NCBI GenBank assembly: GCA_017882585.1
Contig: JADGPF010000023.1
Location: 1-44,489, forward strand
Direction: 5' to 3'
Source: Thermoleophilia bacterium
Lineage (GTDB): Bacteria; Actinomycetota; Thermoleophilia; Miltoncostaeales; Miltoncostaeaceae
DNA: 44,489 nucleotides
Shown in pieces: positions 7,654-14,941 of this stretch; within the stretch, counting starts at the first letter, position 1; each line of letters opens with the position of its first letter. A program made the translations under genes and the position numbers. Under the pieces are notes generated by a model. The model had not been told where the DNA came from. It did no database searches and saw nothing but the letters and a program-made list of their open reading frames with translations.

Positions 7654-7980
7654 ATGCGCATCGGAACGCGCGACATTGCGCAACGTCCGGTCCCGATCCG
7701 GCCGCGGGCGGCCCAGCGGGTGACGCGTGCATTGCGGGCCAGCCGGGTGCGCAGGGAGGACATCGGCGCACCCGGGGCCGGCGGATTCGTGCTCCGCCGG
7801 GCGGGATTGCGCTCGAGCGCCCTGACTGCCGAAGGCGCGAGCATCCCGCCGTGGGAGGACACGATGCGGCTCATCGGATCGGCGAACCCGTCACCTGGTG
7901 CGCCGTGTGAGACCGGCATCGACCGCGTGCCCGCATGCCGCCGCCCGCGCCGTGGGCGTGTGCGGCGGCATGCGTGGTAA
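7654..7980 (+). CDS. Doubtful small Arg-rich frame
   Basis: A 108-codon frame begins at ATG 7654 with GGAGG seven bases upstream, which is the only good argument for it. The product is Arg/Pro/Ala-rich, has no recognisable domain, and its last codons lie inside a strong inverted repeat (7932-7974). It may equally be a chance frame in intergenic DNA between the divergent glycosyltransferase operon and the sulfurtransferase terminator. Otherwise the 7595-8026 interval holds nothing I can name. Confidence 0.25.
   Translation: MRIGTRDIAQRPVPIRPRAAQRVTRALRASRVRREDIGAPGAGGFVLRRAGLRSSALTAEGASIPPWEDTMRLIGSANPSPGAPCETGIDRVPACRRPRRGRVRRHAW
7932..7974 (-). terminator. Strong stem-loop downstream of the sulfurtransferase gene
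   Basis: Arms of 13 bases, CGCATGCCGCCGC and GCGGCGGCATGCG, pair perfectly around a 17-base loop. The structure lies about 50 bases beyond the leftward sulfurtransferase stop. No T-run follows, so it may act as a non-canonical terminator or as mRNA 3'-end protection. Confidence 0.45.
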
Positions 7981-8026
7981 TACATCGCATGGTCCGAGCA
8001 GCCATGACCATCGGGCGACCGTGGGC

Positions 8027-8863
8027 CTAGCGCTCGACGGGCACGCCGACGAGGCTGCCGTACTCGGTCCAGGACCCGTCGTAGTTGCTGACGTTCGGGT
8101 ACTCGAGCAGCTCGTGCAGCACGAACCACGTGTGCGAGCTGCGCTCGCCGATCCGGCAGTAGGCGGTGACCAATTTGTCGCCGGTGACGCCGACGTTTGC
8201 GTACAGCTCACGCAGTTCGGCGTCGCTCTTGAACGAGCCGTCCTCGCGCGCCGCCAGCGCCCACGGTACGTTCGCGGACCCGGGGATGTGACCCGGCACC
8301 TGCGCCTGCTCTTGGGGAAGGTGCGCCGGGGCGACGAGCTCGCCGGAGTACTCGGCGGGGCTCCGGACGTCCACGCGGGCGTGGGCGGGGTTGCTCAGCG
8401 ACGACAGCACGTCGTCACGGAACGCCCGCAAATCCACGCGCTCCGGACCCAAGGCGCCGGGGTTGGCCGGTGCGATGTCCGGAATCGCGGTCGTCTGGGG
8501 GCGGTTCTCCGCCTCCCACTTCTTACGGCCGCCGTCAACAAGCTTCACGCGGTCGAACCCGCGGTACTTGAGCGTCCAGTAGGCGTATGCGGCGAACCAG
8601 TTGTTGTTGCCGCCATAGAGCACCACGGTGGTCTGGGGCCCGACGCCTGACTTGGCCAACAACGTGGCGACCTGCTCCTGGGAGATCAGTTCGCGGCGCG
8701 GGCGGTCATGCAGATCGTCGCTCCAGTGCCAGGCGATCGACCCCGGAATGTGGCTGACGCCATACGCGTCGGTGTCCTCATCGACCTCGATGATGCGAAT
8801 GTCGGCGGTGTCGGCGTTCTCGATCAGCCAATCGGTGCTGAGGAGCGTTTCGGAACGGCTCAT
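8027..8863 (-). CDS. sseA: Thiosulfate sulfurtransferase (two-domain rhodanese)
   Basis: The 278-residue protein has two rhodanese domains. The inactive N-terminal one contains HIPGSIAWHW, VVLYGGNNNWFAAYAYW and LVDGGRKKW. The catalytic C-terminal one contains VDVRSPAEYSGE, HIPGSANVPW and the active-site loop AYCRIGERSSHTWF, whose Cys carries the persulfide. It is the CysA/SseA type common in actinobacteria, moving sulfane sulfur from thiosulfate to thiol acceptors or cyanide. The ATG start follows CGGAGGACCAC. The symbol is by family resemblance. It stands alone, with tRNA-Ser upstream in the same direction. Confidence 0.93.
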   Translation of the reverse strand: MSRSETLLSTDWLIENADTADIRIIEVDEDTDAYGVSHIPGSIAWHWSDDLHDRPRRELISQEQVATLLAKSGVGPQTTVVLYGGNNNWFAAYAYWTLKYRGFDRVKLVDGGRKKWEAENRPQTTAIPDIAPANPGALGPERVDLRAFRDDVLSSLSNPAHARVDVRSPAEYSGELVAPAHLPQEQAQVPGHIPGSANVPWALAAREDGSFKSDAELRELYANVGVTGDKLVTAYCRIGERSSHTWFVLHELLEYPNVSNYDGSWTEYGSLVGVPVER

Positions 8864-8997
8864 GTGGTCCTCCGGAAGGGTGCGAGTGCAAGGGAATGGC
8901 GTGCCCGCCGGCGAGACCGCGGGACGGAATAACCAGTTAATACCACTATGAATGTAATGTTTCCAGTGGACGCGGCGAACAAAGCGCCAACGACGCG

Positions 8998-9040
8998 CAA
9001 AAACACCGCGCCCCCCCGGCGAGCTCGCCAGGGGGGCGCG
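8998..9040 (-). terminator. Rho-independent terminator of tRNA-Ser(GGA)
   Basis: CGCGCCCCCC (9007-9016) pairs with GGGGGGCGCG (9031-9040), and the loop region is itself a palindrome, GGCGAGCTCGCC. On the minus strand the hairpin is followed by GTGTTTTTG, a genuine T-run. Its position just after the tRNA-Ser 3' end fits termination of that transcript. Confidence 0.85.
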
Positions 9041-9058
9041 TATGGTGTGCAGCGGTCA

Positions 9059-9148
9059 CGGAGAGGGAGGGATTTGAACCCTCGAGGCAGGGAATACCTA
9101 CCTACGCGATTTCCAGTCGCGCTCCTTCGGCCGCTCGGACACCTCTCC
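9059..9148 (-). tRNA. tRNA-Ser (anticodon GGA)
   Basis: On the minus strand there is a 90-base class II tRNA: acceptor GGAGAGG/CCTCTCC, anticodon stem CGCGA/TCGCG with loop CTGGAAA (GGA), a long variable arm (TAGGTAGGTATTCCCTGCC), and T arm with TTCAAAT. The discriminator is G, as expected for serine. Confidence 0.95.
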
Positions 9149-9269
9149 CGGGGAGCGCGCCGATATTAGCGCCGCGCGCGGCGCGTCGTCTTCGGGTCCG
9201 TTCGGTGACGAGATCCTCGGCGGCCCGGCTGCCCGCCGCGCCCGGGAAGGCCTTTGGTAGCGTCGGCCC

Positions 9270-9770
9270 ATGACCGGCGGGATCCGCGCCCATTTCCGGC
9301 AGCTGGACGACCAGCAGCTGATGCTCCAGTACATCCAGCCGGGCCTCGTCGGGCTCATCGACGGGACGCTGTCGACCCTGGCGCCGATCTTCGCGGCTGC
9401 GGTGCTCGCAGGCTCTCACACCGCCCTGTTCGTCGGTCTGGCGACCGCGATCGGCGCCGGGATCAGCATGGGCCTGTCCGAGGGGCTCTCGGACACCGGC
9501 GTGCAGACCGGGCGGGGCTCCGGGGTCAGTCGTGGCATCGTCACCGGGCTGATGACCACGATTGGTGGCTGCTTTCACACGCTGCCGTTCCTGATCTCCG
9601 ACGTGCATACCGCGCTGACCGTCGCCATCATCGTCGTACTCATCGAGGTGATCGTGATCTCATGGATCCGCAAGCGCTTTCTGTTCGTCTCACTGCGGCT
9701 GTCGTTCCTGCAAGTCGCCCTGGGTGGCGTGATTATCGTGGCCGTCGGCTTGGTGCTTGGCTCGGCATAG
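9270..9770 (+). CDS. VIT/CCC1-type membrane protein resembling the MbfA membrane domain without ferritin part
   Basis: The 166-residue product is the VIT-like membrane domain alone. It has GLVGLIDGTLSTLAPIFAAA, a GAGISMGLSEGLSDTG helix with conserved acidic residues, GRGSGVSRGIVTGLMTTIGG and HTLPFLISD, the pattern of the C-terminal half of MbfA/Erv-type iron exporters. Those proteins normally begin with a ferritin-like diiron domain, and here none is encoded in frame upstream. About five membrane helices are visible. Probable role is export of Fe2+ or another divalent metal, inferred from family. It faces two membrane genes, one an FTR1-like permease. Start ATG 9270 has only a weak upstream site. 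Confidence 0.75.
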   Translation: MTGGIRAHFRQLDDQQLMLQYIQPGLVGLIDGTLSTLAPIFAAAVLAGSHTALFVGLATAIGAGISMGLSEGLSDTGVQTGRGSGVSRGIVTGLMTTIGGCFHTLPFLISDVHTALTVAIIVVLIEVIVISWIRKRFLFVSLRLSFLQVALGGVIIVAVGLVLGSA

Positions 9771-9790
9771 CTCCGCGCACCCACGCCTGC

Positions 9791-9985
9791 TCAGCGGACC
9801 GCGCGACGCAGCGTGAGGTACAACACCGCGACCACCGCGACAGGGATGAGCATCCAGGCATTGGTGCCGTTGTGGGCGAGCACTGCGGTCGTGGCGACGG
9901 CGACCGCCACGCCGGCGGCGCTGCGCCAGTCGTCGCCCACGATGAAGTCCCACCAGAAGAGCCCGAACGATTTGATCATGGTCAT
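9791..9985 (-). CDS. Small two-helix membrane protein coupled to the FTR1-like permease
   Basis: This 64-residue protein starts at the ATG at 9983-9985, which overlaps the upstream gene's TGA (ATGA), with GGGAG nearby. It reads TMIKSFGLFWWDFIVGDDW, then two hydrophobic helices (AAGVAVAVATTAVLA and WMLIPVAVVAVLYL) and a basic tail. The FWWDFIVGDDW stretch is a distinctive amphipathic segment. The tight overlap suggests it is made in proportion to the permease and may be an accessory subunit. No function is known to me. Confidence 0.7.
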   Translation of the reverse strand: MTMIKSFGLFWWDFIVGDDWRSAAGVAVAVATTAVLAHNGTNAWMLIPVAVVAVLYLTLRRAVR

Positions 9986-10746
9986 GTGTCGGCTCCCGCC
10001 TCGGCGCCGACCGGGCCGATCGTCGTCCGACGACGCTGCAGTGCGGTGACGAACACAAACGATGTCGCGCCCATGAACGCGAGGATCCCGAGCAGCGCGA
10101 GGTCCGACCCCGGCCAACTCGCTCCGGCGCCCTCGGCACTCCAGAAGATGCCGAAGCTCGTCAGCATCAGGCCCACCGCGAACTTCATCGTGTTCTCCGG
10201 TACCCGCGACAGCGGGGCGCGGACGGCGATCCCAACGCCGGCGACGATGACCAGCGCAGCGAGCGCACCGGCGGCCGCAAGCGGAATGCTGCCCTGCGAA
10301 CTCCCGAAGGTCAGCACGATAAACGCCACCTCGAGCCCTTCGAGGAAGACGCCCTTGAAGGCGAGTGTGGCCCCGTACCAGTCGATGCGATCTCTGGCGA
10401 CGGCGCCGGCCTCGCGGGCATCTTCGAGCTCACGCGCGAAAATCGCCGCCTCGTCGTGCAGGGCTTTGAACCCGCTGGCGCGCAGGATGGCTTTGCGGAG
10501 CCACTGCAGGCCGAATACGAGCAGCAGGGTGCCAACCCCAACCCGCAGCACCGACAGCGGAATCGCGGTCAGTGCGGGACCGAGCAGCACGACCACGACT
10601 GCGAGGGCGATGGCCGCGCCAGCCGCGCCGGCGAGCGATGATCGCCAGCCGCGGGCCAGCCCTGCAGCCAGCACGATCGTGAGCGCCTCGACCATCTCGA
10701 CCGCGCTGGCCAGGAACGACGACACCACCAGGAAGAATGCGCCCAT
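9982..10746 (-). CDS. COG4280-type membrane permease with FTR1-like E-x-x-E motifs
   Basis: The 254-residue protein has about seven membrane helices. Helix 1 contains E-M-V-E (residues 17-20) followed by ALTIVLAAG. A later helix holds FLEGLEVAFIVLTFG with Glu 136 and 139. This paired R/x-E-x-x-E arrangement in helices 1 and 4 resembles the REGLE motifs that bind iron in FTR1/EfeU permeases, but the arginines are replaced. A cytoplasmic charged loop (FARELEDAREAGAVARDR) lies between them. I infer a metal permease of the ILT superfamily; the metal is unknown. It is divergent from the ChrB-N gene across a region with paired repeats. Confidence 0.7.
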   Translation of the reverse strand: MGAFFLVVSSFLASAVEMVEALTIVLAAGLARGWRSSLAGAAGAAIALAVVVVLLGPALTAIPLSVLRVGVGTLLLVFGLQWLRKAILRASGFKALHDEAAIFARELEDAREAGAVARDRIDWYGATLAFKGVFLEGLEVAFIVLTFGSSQGSIPLAAAGALAALVIVAGVGIAVRAPLSRVPENTMKFAVGLMLTSFGIFWSAEGAGASWPGSDLALLGILAFMGATSFVFVTALQRRRTTIGPVGAEAGADT

Positions 10747-10813
10747 GAGCCCGCTTTCCGCGTGCGAAACTGCGCCATGCTGCGCGATCAGCGACTGACG
10801 CCCCGCCGTGGGT

Positions 10814-10842
10814 GTAACCGCAGTTATAGAGTAACCGTGGTT
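10814..10842. promoter_or_regulatory. Paired operator-like repeats between permease and ChrB-N genes
   Basis: GTAACCGCAGTT (10814-10825) and GTAACCGTGGTT (10831-10842) are direct repeats with starts 17 bases apart, each partly palindromic (AAC/GTT ends). They end five bases before the ATG of the ChrB-N gene. Position and spacing suit cooperative repressor binding that controls both divergent genes. Confidence 0.5.
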
Positions 10843-10847
10843 TCAAC

Positions 10848-11417
10848 ATGACCCGCGTGACATCACCACGCATTGAACGCAAGCGGCCGCGCCAGTTCCT
10901 CGTGCTGGCCTACCGGATGCCGCCCAAACCGACGGCGAGCCGGGTTGCGGTCTGGCGCGCACTCAAGAAGTCCGGCGCCGTCTACATCCAAGATTCGGTG
11001 TGCGTGGTTCCCGACACCGCGGCCATCCGGCGGGAATTGGCACCAGTGCTTGCGCGAATCGACGGCGCCGACGGGCGCTACCACCTCCTCCCGCTGCGGA
11101 CGGCGCCGCCGGACGAACAGGCGAAGTTGATCGATCTGTTCCTCGAGCAGTCCGCGCAGCACTACCGCGAGATCATCGAGAACTGCGAGGTCAACTTCGT
11201 CAAGGAGATCGAGTTCGAGATATTCCGCGAGAACTTCACCTACGAAGAGGCGGAGGAGATCCGCATGGAGTTCGAAAAGCTCGTGACGTGGTTCGACCGG
11301 GTGACGGCCCGGGACTGGTTCGGCGCGCCCAATCGGGCCGCGGCCGCTGCGTGGATCGACCGCTGCGAGCTGCTCCTGGAGGACTTCGAGACGAAGGTGT
11401 TCCAAGGGCACGCGTAG
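10848..11417 (+). CDS. ChrB N-terminal domain protein
   Basis: The 189-residue product matches the N-terminal domain of ChrB, the chromate-responsive regulator. It shows FLVLAYRMPPKPTASRVAVWRALKKSG-type sequence (short basic winged segment), YIQDSVCVVPD, and a long charged helix pair (FVKEIEFEIFRENFTYEEAEE) ending in WFDRVTARDWF. The C-terminal chromate-resistance domain of full-length ChrB is missing. No ribosome binding site precedes the ATG, so translation may be leaderless. Together with the divergent FTR1-like permease and repeats it is probably a metal-responsive regulator of that permease, by inference. The ligand is not predictable. Confidence 0.8.
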   Translation: MTRVTSPRIERKRPRQFLVLAYRMPPKPTASRVAVWRALKKSGAVYIQDSVCVVPDTAAIRRELAPVLARIDGADGRYHLLPLRTAPPDEQAKLIDLFLEQSAQHYREIIENCEVNFVKEIEFEIFRENFTYEEAEEIRMEFEKLVTWFDRVTARDWFGAPNRAAAAAWIDRCELLLEDFETKVFQGHA

Positions 11418-11628
11418 TCCACGCGCCGCCAGGGTCCGCTTGGCCATCTTCCGGTCTGAGCGCGGCGAGAACGCCGGTCTGACGCGGTGGCGGATGGCGG
11501 TGCTGCACGTCGCGTGCGACCTGCCTCGCGCACGGGCGGTCGGGTCGTTGGGCACGCGTGCGTACGAGTGCGATCGGCCCGCGGTGGACGATCCTACGCA
11601 ACCGCGGCGGCATGGTAGCGTCCCGCGC

Positions 11629-11717
11629 GGAGGGGTGGCAGAGCGGTCGAATGCGGCGGTCTCGAAAACCGTTTCGGGCTTTAGGGTCCGACGGGGGTTC
11701 AAATCCCCCCTCCTCCG
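11629..11717 (+). tRNA. tRNA-Ser (anticodon CGA)
   Basis: An 89-base class II tRNA is visible: acceptor GGAGGGG/CTCCTCC with one G-T pair, D arm with GCAGAGCGGTCGAATGC, anticodon loop CTCGAAA (CGA), a long variable arm, and T arm GGGGG-TTCAAAT-CCCCC. The discriminator is G. Confidence 0.95.
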
Positions 11718-11747
11718 TTACGCCCGTCCCGCGGGCACCGTTCGGAT

Positions 11748-11770
11748 GAGAGCCCCGCGCCGGGGCTCTC
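11748..11770. terminator. Hairpin terminator between tRNA-Ser and tadA
   Basis: GAGAGCCCCG and CGGGGCTCTC pair perfectly around a CGC loop. The hairpin lies between the rightward tRNA-Ser and the leftward tadA, whose stop is 13 bases beyond it, so it can serve both strands. The flanking T-run is poor (TCTCTCT). Confidence 0.7.
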
Positions 11771-11782
11771 TCTGGGCGGGCC

Positions 11783-12250
11783 TCAACGCCGCTCGTCGAA
11801 GAAACGCTGGAGCACCGACAGCGACTCGCCGGCCAGCACGCCGCCCTGGACCTCGACCCGGTGCAGCAACCGCGGATCACCCAGGATGTTGATCACGCTA
11901 CCTGCGGCGCCGAGCTTCTGGTCCGGGGCGCCGTAGACGGTTCGGGCAATGCGTGCCTGTTGGATGGCGCCCGCGCACATCGGGCACGGCTCGAGCGTCA
12001 CGTACAGGACCGCTCCGGGGAGGCGCCAGCCGCCAAGGCTCAACGCCGCGGCCCGCAGTGCCAGGAGTTCGGCGTGGGCGGTCGGATCGCCGCGCAGTTC
12101 ACGCTCGTTACGGCCGGTGCCGACGACCTCGCCGTCGTGGACGACGACGGCGCCCACCGGCACGTCGCCATGCTCACCGGCGGCGACGGCCTCCCGCAGC
12201 GCCAGGCGCATGAACTGCTCATCCTTGGGAAAGATCGCGGTCCGGGACAT
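11783..12250 (-). CDS. tadA: tRNA adenosine(34) deaminase TadA
   Basis: TadA converts A34 to inosine in tRNA-Arg(ACG). The 155-residue protein has the zinc deaminase motifs TAHAE (His 59, catalytic Glu 61) and EPCPMCAGA (Cys 89 and 92). The flanking FMRLALREA and VPVGAVVV segments and the terminal RFFDERR are typical of TadA rather than guanine or cytidine deaminases. Start is ATG 12248-12250. It is divergent from the LOG-family gene. Confidence 0.95.
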   Translation of the reverse strand: MSRTAIFPKDEQFMRLALREAVAAGEHGDVPVGAVVVHDGEVVGTGRNERELRGDPTAHAELLALRAAALSLGGWRLPGAVLYVTLEPCPMCAGAIQQARIARTVYGAPDQKLGAAGSVINILGDPRLLHRVEVQGGVLAGESLSVLQRFFDERR

Positions 12251-12349
12251 CGCCCTGCATTCTGCTGGTCACGGCGGCACGTTGCCCGGGGCACGGGCCG
12301 GACGATGTGATGGACTGTGCGGGCGCAGACACCCAACCCCGGAGGAACG

Positions 12350-13123
12350 ATGGCGAATCCTGGCGCGAAGTCCAAGAACGGACGCCGCGGTCGTCTGACC
12401 GTTCGCGGCAAGGCGATGGACCAGATTGGTAACGCCGACGAAGGTGTGCTGCACCGTGAGCGCGACAGCGAGTTCGTCCACACCGATCCGTGGCGGGCAC
12501 TGCGCATCCTCGGAGAGTTCGTCGACGGGTTCGACGCGCTGGCACGCGTCGGGCACTGCGTGAGCGTGTTCGGCTCGAGTCGGGTGCGCGAGGGCCATCC
12601 GCATTACGCCGCCGCGCAGGAGGTCGGCCGCGGGCTGGCCGAGGCGGGCCTTGGGGTCATCACCGGTGGCGGCCCGGGTGTGATGGAGGCGGCCAACCGC
12701 GGGGCGTTCGAGGCCGGCGGCATGTCGATCGGGTGCAACATTGAGCTCCCGCACGAGCAGCACGCCAACGAGTACGTCAGCCTGCAGATCGACTTCCGGT
12801 ACTTCTTCGTGCGCAAGACGATGTTCGTCAAGTACTCGGAGGGCTTCGTCGTGTTCCCCGGGGGCTTCGGGACGATGGACGAACTGTTCGAAGCACTGAC
12901 CCTCATCCAGACGGGCAAGACCCGCGGGTTCCCGCTGGTGCTCTACGGCAGCGAGTTCTGGGACGATCTGATCGTCTGGATGCGCAAGCGGCTGCTCGCG
13001 GACGGGTTGATCGACCCGGAGGACCTCAACCTGATGCACATCCTCGACACGCCCGAAGAGGTCTGCGAGGTCTTCGCCAACATGCATCTGGGCCACGACG
13101 CTCCGGCACGGACAGGCCCGTGA
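12350..13123 (+). CDS. LOG family Rossmann-fold protein (TIGR00730-like)
   Basis: The 257-residue protein carries the LOG signature: SVFGSSRVREG, the nucleotide-binding VITGGGPGVMEAANRGA, and the catalytic VFPGGFGTMDELFEALTLIQ. Members hydrolyse nucleoside monophosphates (LOG cytokinin-activating phosphoribohydrolases), although bacterial substrates vary. A basic N-terminal tail (about residues 1-30) precedes the fold. The ATG at 12350 follows GGAGGA and is preferred over an upstream in-frame GTG. It heads a four-gene operon whose members overlap by GTGA. Confidence 0.92.
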   Translation: MANPGAKSKNGRRGRLTVRGKAMDQIGNADEGVLHRERDSEFVHTDPWRALRILGEFVDGFDALARVGHCVSVFGSSRVREGHPHYAAAQEVGRGLAEAGLGVITGGGPGVMEAANRGAFEAGGMSIGCNIELPHEQHANEYVSLQIDFRYFFVRKTMFVKYSEGFVVFPGGFGTMDELFEALTLIQTGKTRGFPLVLYGSEFWDDLIVWMRKRLLADGLIDPEDLNLMHILDTPEEVCEVFANMHLGHDAPARTGP

Positions 13124-13899
13124 CCAGCGCCGGCGCACGATCGGCCGAGCCACCCCGATACCGGTTGGTGATCGGTGATCAGGATGCCGCGGGGCCCGTC
13201 GCCGGATTCGTCGGCGCCCGGCGCCCGCCTCGTGGAACGCGCCCGTGGGTGATGATCAATGTCGTCGCGAGCGTCGATGGTGCGACCGCTCTGGCGGGCG
13301 AATCCAAAGCGCTCTCGGGGCCCGCGGACCGTGAGGTCTTTCATGGGTTGCGCGGGATCGCCGACGCGATCATGGTCGGCGCGGGTACCGTGCGGGCCGA
13401 CAACTACGGCCCGATGCGACCGCGAGCTGGAGTCCAAGCGGCACGGGTCGCACGCGGTCAGGCGCCGGTCGCACCGATCGTCGTGATCTCCCGCTCGCTC
13501 GAGCTCGACTGGGAGAGCGTGCTGTTCGCCGGGGCCGAGGTGCCCACCATCGTTGCCGCGCCGAGCGATGCGCCAGAACATGCTCGTGCGGCCGCGCGTG
13601 CGGCGGGTCCGCTGATCGTCGCCGGAACAGGCCATGTCGCGCTCGACGAGGTGCTCGACGCACTGTTGCGCGACGGCCACGACAGCGTGTTGTGCGAGGG
13701 CGGTCCGGGGCTGTTCGCGCAGTTGGCGGCGGCCGACCTGCTCGACGAGGTGTGCATCACCATCTCGCCACTCCTGGTCGCGGGCGGTGCCCAGCGCGTG
13801 CTGCCGGGTGCGCTGCTGGTTCCCCCGCGGCGCCTTGGGATCGCGGCGGTCCTGGAGGCCGACGGGTTCCTGTTCGTTCGCTACGAGCTGCAGCAGTGA
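13120..13899 (+). CDS. RibD C-terminal-like pyrimidine reductase family protein
   Basis: The 259-residue protein is a dihydrofolate-reductase-fold enzyme. It has WVMINVVASVDGATAL, then GLRGIADAIMVGAGTVRADNYGP (the NADPH and substrate loop of riboflavin reductases), the VLCEGGPGLFAQL motif and LLDEVCITISPLLVAGG. No RibD deaminase domain is attached. It could reduce a riboflavin-pathway pyrimidine or another ketone, and without ribosynthesis neighbours the pathway is uncertain. Its GTG start overlaps the upstream TGA. Confidence 0.9.
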   Translation: MTSAGARSAEPPRYRLVIGDQDAAGPVAGFVGARRPPRGTRPWVMINVVASVDGATALAGESKALSGPADREVFHGLRGIADAIMVGAGTVRADNYGPMRPRAGVQAARVARGQAPVAPIVVISRSLELDWESVLFAGAEVPTIVAAPSDAPEHARAAARAAGPLIVAGTGHVALDEVLDALLRDGHDSVLCEGGPGLFAQLAAADLLDEVCITISPLLVAGGAQRVLPGALLVPPRRLGIAAVLEADGFLFVRYELQQ

Positions 13900-14258
13900 C
13901 CGAGCCGGACCGCGCGCTCGTCGCGGCCCACCGCGCTGCGCTCGAAGGGCTCCAGGCACTCGCGCGCGAGCTGACACCCGAGACCTCACCGGCGTCGGTG
14001 CTGGATCGGATGGCCGCGTGTGTCGGCACCCGGGACCTCGATCCGCACGCGCTCGAGTTTGCCCGGACGTATGTGTTCGCCGCACGGGTAGGTGGCGCCG
14101 CCGCCGATCACGCACGCGCCAAGCGATGGTTGGAAGGGTGGCTTTCATCGCCCCGGCGGACGCCGGCTGAGGCTCAGGCGGCGATCGTCGATGGCATCCG
14201 GTTCGCCCAGCGCCTGCATCGTGCCCTGGGGATCGACGACCCAGCGGAGTCATCGTGA
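13896..14258 (+). CDS. Unknown 120-residue protein in the LOG/RibD_C/nth operon
   Basis: The GTG start at 13896 overlaps the preceding TGA (GTGA), and the gene's own stop overlaps the next GTG in the same way, so it is translationally coupled on both sides. The product is a soluble, Ala/Arg-rich, probably all-helical protein: a first helix ALVAAHRAALEGLQALARELTP, a middle LDPHALEFARTYVFAARVGGA, and a closing AIVDGIRFAQRLHRALGIDD. I recognise no domain. The firm operon position supports it being real. Confidence 0.75.
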   Translation: MTEPDRALVAAHRAALEGLQALARELTPETSPASVLDRMAACVGTRDLDPHALEFARTYVFAARVGGAAADHARAKRWLEGWLSSPRRTPAEAQAAIVDGIRFAQRLHRALGIDDPAESS

Positions 14259-14941
14259 CCCGGGCCCCGGCGCGCCGCCCGCGCTCGCCACGCGGCCGGG
14301 CGCGGGCGGTCGTCGCGGGCCTGCGCGAGACGTACCCGGACGTCGTTGTACCGCTGGATCACCAGACGCCATTTCAGCTGCTGGCGGCGATCGTCCTCTC
14401 GGCCCAGTGCACGGACCTGAGGGTGAACCAGGTCACACCGGCGCTGTTTGCCTATGCCCCCGACGCGGCCGCGATGGCCTCGGCTGACCCTGCGGAAATC
14501 GAGCGCCTGATCTATTCGACAGGGTTCTTCCGCGCCAAGGCGCGCAATCTCATCGCGATGGCACAGGCGGTCGTCGATCGGTTCGGCGGCCAGATCCCGC
14601 CACGCATGGAGGATTTGGTGAGCCTGCCGGGCGTCGGGCGCAAGACCGCCAATGTCATTCTCGGCCACGGCTTCGGGGTTCCGGGGATCGCCGTCGACAC
14701 CCACGTGCTGCGGCTGTCGCGGCGCCTCGGGCTCACCGAGCATTCCGATCCGGTGCGCGTCGAGCGTGACCTGGCAACGCTCTGGCCGCGCCGTGACTGG
14801 AGCGACGCGTCGATGCGCCTGATCTACCACGGCCGGCAGGTCTGTTCCGCCCGATCCCCGCGGTGCGAGGCGTGCATCTTTGCCGAGTGGTGCCCGTCGC
14901 GGGTTACGCCGCCGGCGACGCGCGCGCCAGCTGCTCGATAA
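14255..14941 (+). CDS. nth: Endonuclease III (DNA glycosylase/AP lyase)
   Basis: Nth removes oxidised pyrimidines and nicks abasic sites. The 228-residue protein has the helix-hairpin-helix LPGVGRKTA with catalytic Lys 130, the catalytic Asp 148 in VDTHVLRL, and the [4Fe-4S] motif Cys 197-x6-204-x2-207-x5-213. LLAAIVLSAQCTDLRVNQV is the conserved N-terminal helix. The GTG start overlaps the preceding stop. Its 3' end overlaps the convergent NUDIX gene by 38 bases. Confidence 0.95.
   Translation: MTRAPARRPRSPRGRARAVVAGLRETYPDVVVPLDHQTPFQLLAAIVLSAQCTDLRVNQVTPALFAYAPDAAAMASADPAEIERLIYSTGFFRAKARNLIAMAQAVVDRFGGQIPPRMEDLVSLPGVGRKTANVILGHGFGVPGIAVDTHVLRLSRRLGLTEHSDPVRVERDLATLWPRRDWSDASMRLIYHGRQVCSARSPRCEACIFAEWCPSRVTPPATRAPAAR

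Noticed and set aside
9254-10798. Plus-strand frame spanning the metal cluster
   Set aside because: It overlaps three genes with clear membrane or VIT features and has only low-complexity sequence.
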